Part shown: positions 24,427 through 34,411 of the stretch, in pieces
Layout of the letters: every line of letters starts with the position of its first letter
Numbering within the stretch: the stretch's first letter is position 1
Source: Chryseobacterium formosense
Lineage (GTDB): Bacteria; Bacteroidota; Bacteroidia; Flavobacteriales; Weeksellaceae
Reading direction: 5' to 3'
DNA: 64,000 bases
Assembly: GCF_900116415.1 (NCBI RefSeq)
Contig: NZ_FPAP01000003.1
Location: 909,820 to 973,819 of the forward strand
Made by a program: the position numbers and the translations under genes
The notes under the pieces: generated by a model
Told to the model about the DNA's origin: nothing
Seen by the model: the letters and a program-made list of their open reading frames with translations, nothing else
Database searches by the model: none

Positions 24427-27400
24427 TTATTTAGCTGCTTTTTTCATAAAATTGACGAATACAGAATCTGGCATCAGCTTTTTAGTCTGATAAAACTTAG
24501 CATTCATTCTTTTAAACTGCTCAAAACGACCGTTGACCTTTTTGAAAATCTCAGGATTGTTAAGCTCATCCTCTTCAGAATTGCTCAATATGAAAAGGTT
24601 GCCATCATGTAAATAATACTTTTCGGAAACAAAATCTGTTAAAAGACTCTTGCTCTGCATGATCGGAATATCACTTTTGCTGATCTCAGAATCCGGTGAA
24701 AGACCTTTGCCAACCCATGTTACAGCAGATGGCGTAATCAGATTATAATTTTCTCTGTAATAGGCTAAAACGGACGGCGCTATATCAAAATGACTTACTG
24801 TTTTCTGGAATTTTTTCGGCGCTTTTAATAGAGGTGAATAAACCATCATCGGTACATGGAAACGGTCTATTTTAGACTGAAGAAGGATTTCCGGCATACT
24901 GTGATCTCCGGTGATGAAGAAAATAGTTTTAGCAAAGTCGGGTCTTTTGCTATAATTTTCAAAGAAATGTTTCAAAGCGTCATCTGCATTTAAGACAGCC
25001 GCCAACTGCTTTTTATATCCCGCCGCCCATTTTTTCTGTTCTGATGTCAATGCATTTGATTTTAGTCTTTCACTATACATCTTTTCGTAATACTCTTTAC
25101 TGTTAATTAAAAAAGGATGATGTGTAGAAAGCGTGAGAACCATATTAAAATACGGTTGAGTCTGAACCTTCTGTTTTTCAAGCACTTTTTTGAAGACTGC
25201 CTGATCTTCATAACCCCAGCTTTCGTTATCGCTGTTGGCCGGAAGTTTTTGATAAGAAGCTCCATAAGAGCCAATATCGACAATATTTTTCACTTTATTG
25301 TATTCCAGATATTCTCTGTAGCCGTCGAAAATAAGATTTCCCCCATAATAAAATCCCGTTTCGAAACCGTTTGATTTCAATATATTGAACAGATTAAAAT
25401 GATCGGGAGTTTCTTTAATTTCTAAGAAACCATTCTTCCCAAATGGCAGAGATCCCGTGAGTGAAGGTAATGCAGCAAAAGTTCTACCCGCAGAACTCAG
25501 CCCGTTTTCCCAAAAAAGACTTTTCTGCGAAAGAGAATCAAGGAAAGGTGTAAAATTCCCAATATAACCTTTGGGAGATGTATAAGCGTGACCAAAACCT
25601 TCCAAAACAACGAATACCATATTGGGAACTTCCTCCGATTTGTTGAGATACTGACCTAAGAAATCCGGGGTATGTTCTTTTCTCCAGAAAGGGTAATCTT
25701 TATTCAGCATATTTGTATTTGATGCTAAATCTTTTTCATCGCTCAGTAATTCTGTAATTTCAGGGTGATCGCTGATAAAATTCTCTTCATTGGCTTTGAA
25801 AAAATATGCCCACTTACTTTTCGCAGCACTTTGATTAAACTCGTTTAAATTATTTAACCCTAAAATATTTACCGGAACAAAAAAAGCAATTAATCCTAAT
25901 GATAAAAAGCCAATTCCGGGATAAATAGATTTGAAACCCGAACGACCAGACATGAATAAAGGAGTAAAAGATATCGCCAACAAAATTGCCAGTAAAGCAT
26001 AATTTTTGAAGTTCAGCATTCCGCCTGCCTCTAAAATCTGCTTCATTTCTTCCTTGCTGTAATAAATAAGATCTGCACCGAGCAAATTTCCTGTTTCCGA
26101 AAAATAGATAAACAGGATATATTGTAAAGCGACCACGAATCCGCAGGTAATGATAGCCAGAGTTCTTGCCCAACCTTCTTTAATGAAATTCAATACAAGA
26201 TATATGAGCCCAAAGCCAAACATCAGCTGGAATACAAATAAAATATTATCCAGGAAAAGTGACCCGACAATAGCCGCTGAATCTACTTTTGTAAAGACAA
26301 AACGATACCAAAGCCATTCTGCAGCCACTCCGATAAGGAAAAGAATACTGAAGGTAGCAGCAAAAGCTCCCCATTTTCTAAGACCGTTTTTCAGGATTGC
26401 TAAGATTCTTTCTTTTAAAGGTAAATTTTTTGTATTCTGACTGAAGCCCTGTCTCGTCATTTCGCCCCAACCATGCGATTTTTTAAAATAATCAATAAAA
26501 CCATTTACCCCAGCTTTCACTGTAATCGGATGGAAATAAAACGGCTCCGAAAAAGCAGTTACAATAAGCGAGAGAAAATCTTTTCTCTTACTGTACACCT
26601 GATTACTCACCATATCGACCAATATTCCGTAAACAGAATAAAGGAATCCCATCGAAAGAACAAGTGCGAATAAAATGAAGAAGAATGACCAATTGATAAT
26701 GCCGAGAATAAGAAAAATAATAAACACGATATACCCGGAAAACTCTACCAAAGGCCCTAAAAATTCGAAAAAGAACCAATACGGAATGCTTACCATCCCC
26801 AGTTTCTTGTATCTAGGATTAAACATCAGCTTACGATGTTTCCAAAGTGTTTCTATCGTACCGCGCATCCAGCGGTTTCTTTGTTTTTTCAGAATGTCTT
26901 TTGTTTCCGGAACTTCGGTCCAGCAAAGCGGATCAGGGATGGTAGTTACTTCATAAGGTTCTTTACGCTCCTCCATATACCTCCTCATTCTTACAACAAG
27001 CTCCATGTCTTCTCCTACCGTATTTCTGTCATATCCACCACATTCCAGAACAATTTTCCGGTTGAAAACACCGAAAGCTCCAGAAATCAGGATCAAACCT
27101 GACGCGCGTGACCAAGCCATTCTTCCCAGTACAAAAGCTCTGATGTATTCCAATGCCTGCGTTCTCCCTAACAAAGTTTTAGGCATATTTACACTTACCA
27201 CTTTTCCGTCTTCGATTACACAATTGTTGGCAAGACGAATTACTCCGCCACAAGCAATAATTTTCTTGTCGGTTTGCTCTAAAAATGGTTTTGCCAACTT
27301 TAAAATAGCATCCTGTTCAAGAATACAATCAACATCAATACAGACCAGATAATCTCCGGAAGATACATTGATTCCGACATTTAAGGCATCGGCTTTTCCA

Positions 27401-27852
27401 CCATTTTCTTTATCTATGCAAATGAGCTTTTTGAATGCAGGATTCTTACTTTTATAAATTCCTCTGATTTTGTTGGTTTCGATTTTACCCTGTACAAAAT
27501 AAGATACACATTCCAGATCATAGGCTTCGATCAGCTTCTGCATCGAATCATCCTTACTTCCGTCATTGATGATGATGATTTCAAGATTGTGATAATAAAG
27601 AGACAGCAGGGATCGTACGTTTTCCACAATTGTCATTCCTTCATTATAAGCCGGAGCGAGAAGGCTGAAACCCGGAGCATTGGGATTGGCAGCAATCATA
27701 CTGTAATCCGTAAAAACATTTTCTTTTTTGTATCGTAGAACAGCTCCAAATGCGTAAATGCCAATCCAACCATAAATAATTGCAACTGCAGTACCATACA
27801 ATAAATACAGCCAGATAACGATATCGTAGACAATGTGTGAAAATTCTAACAT
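24427..27852 (-). CDS. GT2 polysaccharide synthase fused to an LtaS-like phosphotransferase
   Basis: 1141-aa inner-membrane protein with two enzymes in one chain. Residues ~1-460 are a processive GT2 synthase like PgaC/IcaA: INDGSKDD (~95-102), DVD (173-175), GED (280-282) and the QRNRW signature (324-328), with flanking membrane helices. Several membrane helices follow (~490-690). Residues ~740-1060 form a sulfatase-fold domain of the LtaS/MdoB type: metal-binding Glu in VVLEGFG (751), candidate nucleophile Thr791 in SSAGRTFAALPS, and ITGDHSMPE. I infer that it makes a polysaccharide and decorates it with a phospho-group outside the membrane. The start overlaps the HEAT-repeat gene by 7 bp. 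Confidence 0.8.
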   Translation of the reverse strand: MLEFSHIVYDIVIWLYLLYGTAVAIIYGWIGIYAFGAVLRYKKENVFTDYSMIAANPNAPGFSLLAPAYNEGMTIVENVRSLLSLYYHNLEIIIINDGSKDDSMQKLIEAYDLECVSYFVQGKIETNKIRGIYKSKNPAFKKLICIDKENGGKADALNVGINVSSGDYLVCIDVDCILEQDAILKLAKPFLEQTDKKIIACGGVIRLANNCVIEDGKVVSVNMPKTLLGRTQALEYIRAFVLGRMAWSRASGLILISGAFGVFNRKIVLECGGYDRNTVGEDMELVVRMRRYMEERKEPYEVTTIPDPLCWTEVPETKDILKKQRNRWMRGTIETLWKHRKLMFNPRYKKLGMVSIPYWFFFEFLGPLVEFSGYIVFIIFLILGIINWSFFFILFALVLSMGFLYSVYGILVDMVSNQVYSKRKDFLSLIVTAFSEPFYFHPITVKAGVNGFIDYFKKSHGWGEMTRQGFSQNTKNLPLKERILAILKNGLRKWGAFAATFSILFLIGVAAEWLWYRFVFTKVDSAAIVGSLFLDNILFVFQLMFGFGLIYLVLNFIKEGWARTLAIITCGFVVALQYILFIYFSETGNLLGADLIYYSKEEMKQILEAGGMLNFKNYALLAILLAISFTPLFMSGRSGFKSIYPGIGFLSLGLIAFFVPVNILGLNNLNEFNQSAAKSKWAYFFKANEENFISDHPEITELLSDEKDLASNTNMLNKDYPFWRKEHTPDFLGQYLNKSEEVPNMVFVVLEGFGHAYTSPKGYIGNFTPFLDSLSQKSLFWENGLSSAGRTFAALPSLTGSLPFGKNGFLEIKETPDHFNLFNILKSNGFETGFYYGGNLIFDGYREYLEYNKVKNIVDIGSYGASYQKLPANSDNESWGYEDQAVFKKVLEKQKVQTQPYFNMVLTLSTHHPFLINSKEYYEKMYSERLKSNALTSEQKKWAAGYKKQLAAVLNADDALKHFFENYSKRPDFAKTIFFITGDHSMPEILLQSKIDRFHVPMMVYSPLLKAPKKFQKTVSHFDIAPSVLAYYRENYNLITPSAVTWVGKGLSPDSEISKSDIPIMQSKSLLTDFVSEKYYLHDGNLFILSNSEEDELNNPEIFKKVNGRFEQFKRMNAKFYQTKKLMPDSVFVNFMKKAAK

Positions 27853-28910
27853 ACTTTTTCCTGCAATGCGTATTTTATAATTTGAATTGATTCTTCAGAC
27901 AAATCTTCCCGATGGGTAAGGCTTGATAAGTATTCGTTGTAGCCTAATGAATAAAGTGCCTGTGCAGCATTAACTTTTATACCTGAAGTATTACCTTCGA
28001 AAAACTCCTGTTTAAGCAAATCTGTACAGCAATGATCTTTTGACACCTTTATTACACGCAGAATCTCAACTCGTACATCGTCTGGCTGATCATTATATAT
28101 TGCAGAAAGATAGGCTACTGTTTCAGGATTCTCCAGCGACATTAAAGTTTGTATGGCTTTTACTTTTATCTCAGAAGAAGATGCATCAAATAATTCTGTA
28201 ATTTTAGAATAAAAAGAAAGAAGCTGAAACTTTTTTATTAATTTAAGTGTAAAAATCACCACGGAATCATTACTGCTTCCCAGCCATCTTTCGATCGTAA
28301 TATCTGCATCTTCAGGCAAAAAAGAAATTGAAAGGAGTAACCTCAACTGCTGCCATTCTGAAATCTTTGACGCAAAAGTGTCTAAAAAGTTTAAACCTTC
28401 AAAACCTTTAAGTCTTACCATCGCATACTGAGCTTCCAGATAAACCTGTTGTGATGGGTGAGACAAAAACAAAGAAATCTTTGGCGCTGCCTCTTCCTGA
28501 TCCATTACTGTAAGTTCAAGAATTCCCTGTGCAATCAGGTAAGGTTTTTTCTGATCAAGCTTATTTATGGCTACATCCCGGAGATTGTACTCCTTGAATA
28601 AATCTTTGATTTTATTTTTTGCAGCTCCGGAAAATTTTTTCTCAGATTCTACCAATCTTTGAAGAAAAATATTCTTGAAAGGCTTTCTTAAAACCAGAAT
28701 ATTAAACTGAGGATTGACGGGCAATTCATCATCAGCATAAACAATAACCTCAGATATTTTTTTATCAATAATACCGGACCACGCTGTTGTTCTGGCAGAT
28801 TCTTTATACTCAATAAAATTGTAGATGAGCACAATGAGGACCAATATCATTACCAGTGACAACATCACAATAAAAATGATAAAAAGAAAATGTACAGATG
28901 CAATTAGCAT
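27846..28910 (-). CDS. Membrane-anchored HEAT-repeat protein
   Basis: 354-aa protein with one N-terminal membrane helix (FIVMLSLVMILVLIVLIYNF) followed by a cytoplasmic alpha-helical repeat region resembling HEAT/armadillo repeats, for example SEIKVKAIQTLMSLENPETV and SGIKVNAAQALYSLG. No catalytic motif. The gene begins 3 bp after the single-domain response regulator and overlaps the synthase gene by 7 bp, so the three are translationally coupled. It could be the scaffold by which the phosphorelay controls the synthase, much as accessory proteins control PgaCD or cellulose synthases. That role is inferred from gene order alone. Confidence 0.7.
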   Translation of the reverse strand: MLIASVHFLFIIFIVMLSLVMILVLIVLIYNFIEYKESARTTAWSGIIDKKISEVIVYADDELPVNPQFNILVLRKPFKNIFLQRLVESEKKFSGAAKNKIKDLFKEYNLRDVAINKLDQKKPYLIAQGILELTVMDQEEAAPKISLFLSHPSQQVYLEAQYAMVRLKGFEGLNFLDTFASKISEWQQLRLLLSISFLPEDADITIERWLGSSNDSVVIFTLKLIKKFQLLSFYSKITELFDASSSEIKVKAIQTLMSLENPETVAYLSAIYNDQPDDVRVEILRVIKVSKDHCCTDLLKQEFFEGNTSGIKVNAAQALYSLGYNEYLSSLTHREDLSEESIQIIKYALQEKVC

Positions 28911-28913
28911 ATT

Positions 28914-29270
28914 CTATTTTGGGATATATCTTTTAATTCTCAACATCAATTCACTGGGGCTGAACGGTTTTACGATAAAATCCGAAGCTCCGAGATCAAA
29001 AGCATTCAGCACCACTTCTTCCTGCCCCATACTGGAAAGCATGATTACCGGAATCTGTTTTCCCATCGATTGTATTGCTGAAAGTATTTCTATTCCTGAA
29101 GCAAATGGCATCATAATATCGGTGATTGCCAGATCTACATTATTTTCCTTTAAGGTTTCGATGGCTTCTTTACCGTTTCGGGTTAAAATAACTTCGTGTC
29201 CTTCTTTTAATAATTTATGCTCAATTGTTTTGAGAATCAGTTCGTCGTCTTCGGCGATCAAAATTAACAT
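28914..29270 (-). CDS. Single-domain response regulator (CheY-like)
   Basis: 118-aa receiver domain with no output domain. Acidic pocket ILIAEDDELIL, phospho-acceptor Asp in LAITDIMMPFASG, switch Ser in VIMLSSMG, and Lys in FIVKPFSPSEL are all present. It lies between the hybrid kinase (11 bp upstream) and the HEAT-repeat gene (3 bp downstream). It probably takes phosphate from the Hpt domain of that kinase and signals by protein contact to the HEAT protein or the synthase, since it cannot bind DNA itself. Confidence 0.9.
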   Translation of the reverse strand: MLILIAEDDELILKTIEHKLLKEGHEVILTRNGKEAIETLKENNVDLAITDIMMPFASGIEILSAIQSMGKQIPVIMLSSMGQEEVVLNAFDLGASDFIVKPFSPSELMLRIKRYIPK

Positions 29271-29281
29271 AGCTTTTGATT

Positions 29282-32200
29282 TTATTTTATTAAACTTTTT
29301 ATGATATCTAATCCTATTGTTATCTCTTCAATGATCTCTTTTTTCATGGCAGAAAAATCCATGTTGTCGTCTGCTTTCTTCTCCCATTTCAAAGCACATT
29401 CTGAAAGACTGAAAAGACCTGCAGTTCCCGCAGTTCCTTTAAGCTTATGAAGAATCATTTTAGCATCTCCCGTATTTTTCACGGCTGCAGCAGTATCAAT
29501 ATTATTCTCTGTCTGGGTAAGCTCGTTGATTACAAGATTTAAAAATATTTCTTTAAAATCATCATCGCCACCGATCTGCTCATTCAGCATATCCATATTG
29601 ATGTATTTTTCAGTCAATATTTCAACATCTGTATGATTATCCACATCATTATCATCATCATTTTTAATGGCAATATATTTTTTGAGCATTTCAAGAAGAT
29701 CTGCTTGTCTTAAAGGTTTTGGCAGGAAATCGTTCATCCCGGATTCCAGACATTTTTCTTTTTCTCCCAAAACGTTTCCGGCTGTTACACCGATGATAGG
29801 TACATTTTCATATCCTTGTAAAAGACGGATTTGTTGTGTAGCTTCAATACCATTCATTACCGGCATTTGTACATCCATGAGAATAAGTGAAAAGTTCTTT
29901 TTCTTACATTCTTCTAAAGCCTCAAGACCGTTCACCGCTTCTGTTAATTTTGCATCGGGTGTAAGTGATTTCATCATCTTATTGTTCAGAACCATATTCA
30001 CCGGATTATCGTCTACTAAAAGAACTTCAAGCTCTTTCATGAAGGAAAACTGATCTTTTTGTGAATTTTCCTGACCTGAGATTTCAATCACATTATTTTG
30101 AGCCACACGTCTGAGCGTTTTGTAAAGATCATCGGATTTAATAGGTTTCAGAAGGAAATAAGAATTATCTTCTTTACGGAAATTGTTGATAACATCGTGT
30201 TCTTCTGAAGAAGTATGAAGAACAACCAATGGTGAAATCTCTTTTCGCTGATTAAACAGTTCCCTGATTTTATCAATTGTTTCCAAACCTGAAATTACGG
30301 GCATGTGATAATCCATCAATATCACATCAAAACGTTCACCTTTCAGTAATATTTGCAGGGCTTCCATTCCGTTGGCTGCCAATGTGGATTCTATGTTTTT
30401 ATAAGCAAGCATATGCTGCAGAATGATTCTGTTGGCTTCATTATCGTCTACAACAAGCACTTTCTGTATAGTCAAATCTTCATCTTCTTTCAAATCAGTC
30501 ATTTCATAAGGAATTGCAATATCGAAGAAAAACACAGAACCTTTCTCAGGTGTACTGATTAATGATAAATGGCTTCCCATATACCCCAAAATATTGTTTG
30601 AAATGGTAAGCCCAAGACCGGTTCCGCCATAACGCTTGCTGATGGAACTGTTTTCCTGGGTAAATGCATCAAAAATATGCTTCTGCTTTCCGATAGGAAT
30701 ACCGATCCCGGTATCTCGTACAGAAAAGCGTAAAACAATATTTGTATTGTCCATGCGTAATTTTTCTACCTTCAGCTCGATTTCTCCCTGCTCTGTAAAC
30801 TTTACGGCATTTCCTAAAAGATTAATCAAAATTTGCTTTAACCTCGATTCATCAAGTAAGAGTGTTTTTGGAAGTCCCGGTTCAATATTCAGAAGAAGCT
30901 CAATATTTTTCTTTTGAGACTGATACAGAATGACATTAATCACCTGGCTTACCATATCATACACATCACTTTTCTCTATCAGAAGTTCCATTTTTCCGGA
31001 TTCTATTTTAGAAAAATCAAGAATATCATTAATAATGTTCAGGAGATTTTCCCCGGATTCATTAATATAATTAAGGTATTGTGTCTGAATCTCATTGAGT
31101 GGGGTTCTTAAAAGCAAATCGGAAAATCCGATCACCCCGTTCAAAGGAGTACGGATCTCATGACTCATATTTGCCAGAAATTCTGATTTTGCCTTGCTTG
31201 CAATTTCAGCCATTTTTTTTGCATTTTTCAGCTCTTCGTTGATCTGAACAGCATTTGTAATATTCTGTACAGATACAATAACACCTCCTATTTCATTATC
31301 TGAAAGATACCAAGGTCCTACTTTGAGATCATAATGCTGCGTTTCTTCTTTACCATCAACATTGACTGCAAAATCTTCGTTGATGTAGGTTTTCCCCCGC
31401 AATGCAGCACGGTAGATTTCTTTTCTTTCTTCAGGAACATTTGGCGAAACAGAAAAAAGATTCTTACCTATAATTTCGGCATCATGCATATTAAACTCAT
31501 CTCTCCATACGCTGCTCACAGAAATAAAATTAAGATCTTTATCAAACATAGCTACTGCAACGGGAGCATAGGTAACAAACGACTGCATCATGGCCTCTTT
31601 TCTGGTAATTTCAAGGAACATTTTTTTGAAGACATCAATATCCTGAATAATTCCGAATACCCTGTTGCAAACCCCATTTTCAAACTCGGGAATTCCTTTT
31701 ACCCTCACCCAGATTGTAACACCATCGTTACGGACAAGCTGAAATTCTTCATCATAAGGAATTCCTTCTGTCACTGCTCTGTTGAATAAGAATTTTACTC
31801 TTTCCCTGCTGTCTTCTTTATAAAAACCTATGGCGTTTTCGAAGTCAGGCTGAAAATTATTTTTTATTTTATGAATTTCTTTGGTACTCTGAGACCAAAA
31901 TACGGTATTGGTCACAAGATTTACTTCCCATCCACCTACCTGAGCTACCGAGCTGGTCTGTTCCAGCATTTTTTTTGTATAAATGAGATCTTTCTCCAAA
32001 CTCATTCTTTCAGTGACGTTCAGAGCTGTACTTACTACATAAGGTTTTCCTTCTTCATTAATTTCAACAAGATTATGATACATCCAGATCAATTCTTCAC
32101 CTTCCTTAGTTTTCAGAATCATCGTTCCGAAATCTTCTTCATTTTGATTAATGCGCTCAAGATATTGTTTCAGAGCCATCCAATTCTGTTCAGGAACAAG

Positions 32201-33202
32201 ATCTCTCAGATTAAGATCTTTCACTTCATCCACAGAATAATGCAAGGTTTCTCTTCCTTTTTCATTCACAGCAAGAATGTTTCCTTCCATATCGTGCATA
32301 CTCATCAAACCGATTGCATTTTCAAAAAAGCTTCTGAAACGTCTTTCTGAGCTTTCAAGCTGACGTTTTTCCTCGGTTTGTGCGGTAATATTGATTCCGA
32401 AACAGAAAATCTCAGAGAGATCCTGATTGGGTTTCAACAGCCACTCAATGATGACAGAACTGCCATCGTTAGTAATTGTAGACGTAGTAAAAGATACCTC
32501 ATCTACGTTCTCCGGAAAATTATTAAGCTTCGAAAGCGAATGATTATTTTTCCCTAAAACTTGGATAAAATTAAGGCCGACAGCTTCTTCTTTTTTTAAA
32601 GAGAATATTTTTTCAAAGACAGGGTTGAAATCTTTAAACTCTAATTTTTCATCCAATACACAGATCAGATTATTGGAAATATTAAAAATCTGCTGAAAAT
32701 ATTCTGCATAAACTGTTTTCCTCTTTGAGGTAAGCAGCTTAGAGATAACATCTGCAAGTTTTTTGAGAGCAGCAATCTGACTTTCTGTAATCGTTCGGGG
32801 TTTGTAATCGATCAAACAGATCGTTCCCAGTGCGAAACCTTCATCATCTACAAAGGGTATACCAACATAAAAACGAATACCTCCTGCCAGAATTAACGGG
32901 TTGTGACGCGATCTGTCGTCTAAAAGCGTATCATTAATAATTACAACCTCTCCGCTCGCAATTGAATACTGGCAAACCGTATTTCCACGGTCTACAGAAT
33001 CGATCTCAAGGCCGATACAGCTTTGGATGGTCTGCGTTTCGCTCTCCATGATTGCTATTAAAGAGGAAGGGCAATCTGCAATTAAGCAAGCCGTTTCTGC
33101 AAAAACATCAAACTGAGGGTCTTTGCCTATATTTAAAAGATCAAAAAATTCTAATTTTTTTAATCTTCCGATTTCATTATCAGGGACGATATACTTTAAC
33201 AT
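29282..33202 (-). CDS. Hybrid sensor kinase: GAF, PAS repeats, HisKA, HATPase, two REC, Hpt
   Basis: 1306-aa soluble phosphorelay kinase. Domains in order: GAF (~15-165), about four PAS/PAC modules (~165-670), HisKA with FLANMSHEIRTPLNGVIGFS, HATPase with LLGNAVKFTEQGEI, VRDTGIGIP and KRYGGTGLGLTI, receiver 1 (phospho-Asp in DVILMDYHMPV), receiver 2 (LILMDVQMPVMNG), and a C-terminal Hpt with the His in MILHKLKGTAGTAG. No membrane helices, so it senses cytoplasmic cues (GAF/PAS ligands such as redox, light or small molecules). It heads the minus-strand operon kinase - CheY - HEAT - synthase, which ties the signal to polysaccharide production. Confidence 0.92.
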   Translation of the reverse strand: MLKYIVPDNEIGRLKKLEFFDLLNIGKDPQFDVFAETACLIADCPSSLIAIMESETQTIQSCIGLEIDSVDRGNTVCQYSIASGEVVIINDTLLDDRSRHNPLILAGGIRFYVGIPFVDDEGFALGTICLIDYKPRTITESQIAALKKLADVISKLLTSKRKTVYAEYFQQIFNISNNLICVLDEKLEFKDFNPVFEKIFSLKKEEAVGLNFIQVLGKNNHSLSKLNNFPENVDEVSFTTSTITNDGSSVIIEWLLKPNQDLSEIFCFGINITAQTEEKRQLESSERRFRSFFENAIGLMSMHDMEGNILAVNEKGRETLHYSVDEVKDLNLRDLVPEQNWMALKQYLERINQNEEDFGTMILKTKEGEELIWMYHNLVEINEEGKPYVVSTALNVTERMSLEKDLIYTKKMLEQTSSVAQVGGWEVNLVTNTVFWSQSTKEIHKIKNNFQPDFENAIGFYKEDSRERVKFLFNRAVTEGIPYDEEFQLVRNDGVTIWVRVKGIPEFENGVCNRVFGIIQDIDVFKKMFLEITRKEAMMQSFVTYAPVAVAMFDKDLNFISVSSVWRDEFNMHDAEIIGKNLFSVSPNVPEERKEIYRAALRGKTYINEDFAVNVDGKEETQHYDLKVGPWYLSDNEIGGVIVSVQNITNAVQINEELKNAKKMAEIASKAKSEFLANMSHEIRTPLNGVIGFSDLLLRTPLNEIQTQYLNYINESGENLLNIINDILDFSKIESGKMELLIEKSDVYDMVSQVINVILYQSQKKNIELLLNIEPGLPKTLLLDESRLKQILINLLGNAVKFTEQGEIELKVEKLRMDNTNIVLRFSVRDTGIGIPIGKQKHIFDAFTQENSSISKRYGGTGLGLTISNNILGYMGSHLSLISTPEKGSVFFFDIAIPYEMTDLKEDEDLTIQKVLVVDDNEANRIILQHMLAYKNIESTLAANGMEALQILLKGERFDVILMDYHMPVISGLETIDKIRELFNQRKEISPLVVLHTSSEEHDVINNFRKEDNSYFLLKPIKSDDLYKTLRRVAQNNVIEISGQENSQKDQFSFMKELEVLLVDDNPVNMVLNNKMMKSLTPDAKLTEAVNGLEALEECKKKNFSLILMDVQMPVMNGIEATQQIRLLQGYENVPIIGVTAGNVLGEKEKCLESGMNDFLPKPLRQADLLEMLKKYIAIKNDDDNDVDNHTDVEILTEKYINMDMLNEQIGGDDDFKEIFLNLVINELTQTENNIDTAAAVKNTGDAKMILHKLKGTAGTAGLFSLSECALKWEKKADDNMDFSAMKKEIIEEITIGLDIIKSLIK

Positions 33203-33536
33203 AATAGCGACTAAATTATTTAAAAATAAACAAATATTATTATTAAATTTTTAAAAATAATATTTTATAAATAATCCTAAGAATAATCAACAATTCTACC
33301 ACACAACAAAAGATAAAATGGGATTGAATCAAACTGCCTCCTGCAGAAAGAATCATTTCCTAATTTTCCATTTTTTTTAAGCTTCGATGAAAGGTGAAAA
33401 TAACTTTCAAATTATTTTTAAATTAAATAAACGATTTTAACCTAGGTTAAGATGAATTGAAATTACCCACCTTACATTTGCTAAAGAATCAAGACAAAAA
33501 CATTCAAACATAAATTAACATTAAAAAACAAGTATT
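33203..33536. other. Divergent intergenic region with palindrome
   Basis: 334 bp between the hybrid kinase and the alpha/beta hydrolase, which are divergently transcribed. Mostly A+T-rich. The signals seen are the palindrome at 33437-33450 and the TAnnTTTG element at 33473-33480. Confidence 0.5.
33437..33480 (+). promoter_or_regulatory. Promoter with 14-bp palindromic operator
   Basis: TTAACCTAGGTTAA (33437-33450) is a perfect 14-bp palindrome, 22 bp upstream of TACATTTG (33473-33480), an exact TAnnTTTG element. The palindrome would lie close to the -33 region, a position suited to a repressor or activator of the hydrolase gene that starts at 33537. Confidence 0.5.
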
Positions 33537-34358
33537 ATGAGCACACTTAAATTAAAAGACGGAACAGAGATTTTTTACAAAGACCAAGGAGAAGGACCGG
33601 TATTGATGTTTCACCACGGATGGCCTTTATCTTCTGATGATTGGGATGCACAGGTAATTTTCTTTTTACAAAGAGGTTACAGAGTAATTTCGCACGACAG
33701 AAGAGGTCACGGAAGATCAAGCCAGAATATTTATAATCACACGATTGAACAATATGCTTCTGATGCAGCAGAATTGGTTGAATTTTTAGATTTGAAAGAC
33801 GTAGTTCACATTGGTCACTCTACAGGTGGTGGTGAAGTGATCCGTTACGTTAATAAATATGCTAACGGAAGAGCAAAAAAAGCCGTTTTAATCAGTGCAG
33901 TTCCGCCGGTAATGGTGAAAAGTGAAAGCAATCCTGACGGTGTACCCATGGAAGTTTTTGATGGAATCAGAGAACAAACTCTGAATAACAGAAATCAGTT
34001 TTACATTGATCTGACTTTCCCTTTCTACGGATACAACAGAGAAGGTGCTAAAGTAAAAGAAGGTGTACAAAGAAATTGGTGGAGACAAGGAATGATGGGT
34101 GGAATTGTTGCTCATTATGACGGAATAAAAGCGTTTTCCGAAACTGATTTTACAGAAGATCTGAAGGCAGTTGAAATTCCTATTTTAGTTCTTCACGGTG
34201 AGGATGATCAGATTGTTCCAATCGAAAATTCTGCAATAAAATCTGCAAAATTACTGAAAAACGGAAAATTGATCACGTATCCAGGTTTCCCTCACGGAAT
34301 GCCGACTACGGAGCATGAAACGATTAATAAAGATCTTTTGGAGTTTATACAGTCGTAA
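33537..34358 (+). CDS. Alpha/beta hydrolase, non-heme chloroperoxidase type
   Basis: 273-aa alpha/beta hydrolase close to cofactor-free haloperoxidases/perhydrolases (esterases that can make peracids). Oxyanion-hole segment HHGWPLSSDDWD, nucleophile elbow GHSTGGGEVIRY (Ser), acid in LHGEDDQIVP, catalytic His in GFPHGMPTTEH. Length is typical. A single-gene unit with its own promoter and palindrome upstream and a terminator at 34382. True substrate unknown: the chloroperoxidase name is by family resemblance, and many members act as esterases. Confidence 0.88.
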   Translation: MSTLKLKDGTEIFYKDQGEGPVLMFHHGWPLSSDDWDAQVIFFLQRGYRVISHDRRGHGRSSQNIYNHTIEQYASDAAELVEFLDLKDVVHIGHSTGGGEVIRYVNKYANGRAKKAVLISAVPPVMVKSESNPDGVPMEVFDGIREQTLNNRNQFYIDLTFPFYGYNREGAKVKEGVQRNWWRQGMMGGIVAHYDGIKAFSETDFTEDLKAVEIPILVLHGEDDQIVPIENSAIKSAKLLKNGKLITYPGFPHGMPTTEHETINKDLLEFIQS

Positions 34359-34381
34359 CAGACGAATATATATGATGAGGA

Positions 34382-34411
34382 GGTGAATCTATTTGGGTTC
34401 ACCCCTTTTTT
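34382..34411 (+). terminator. Terminator of the hydrolase gene
   Basis: GGTGAA...TTCACC stem with a 10-nt loop followed by a C/T-rich tail (CCTTTTTT), about 25 bp past the stop codon. Confidence 0.65.

Noticed and set aside
24427..27852. Two separate genes (synthase and sulfatase) rather than a fusion
   Set aside because: One uninterrupted frame of 1141 codons with membrane helices between the domains; no stop or internal start region was seen.
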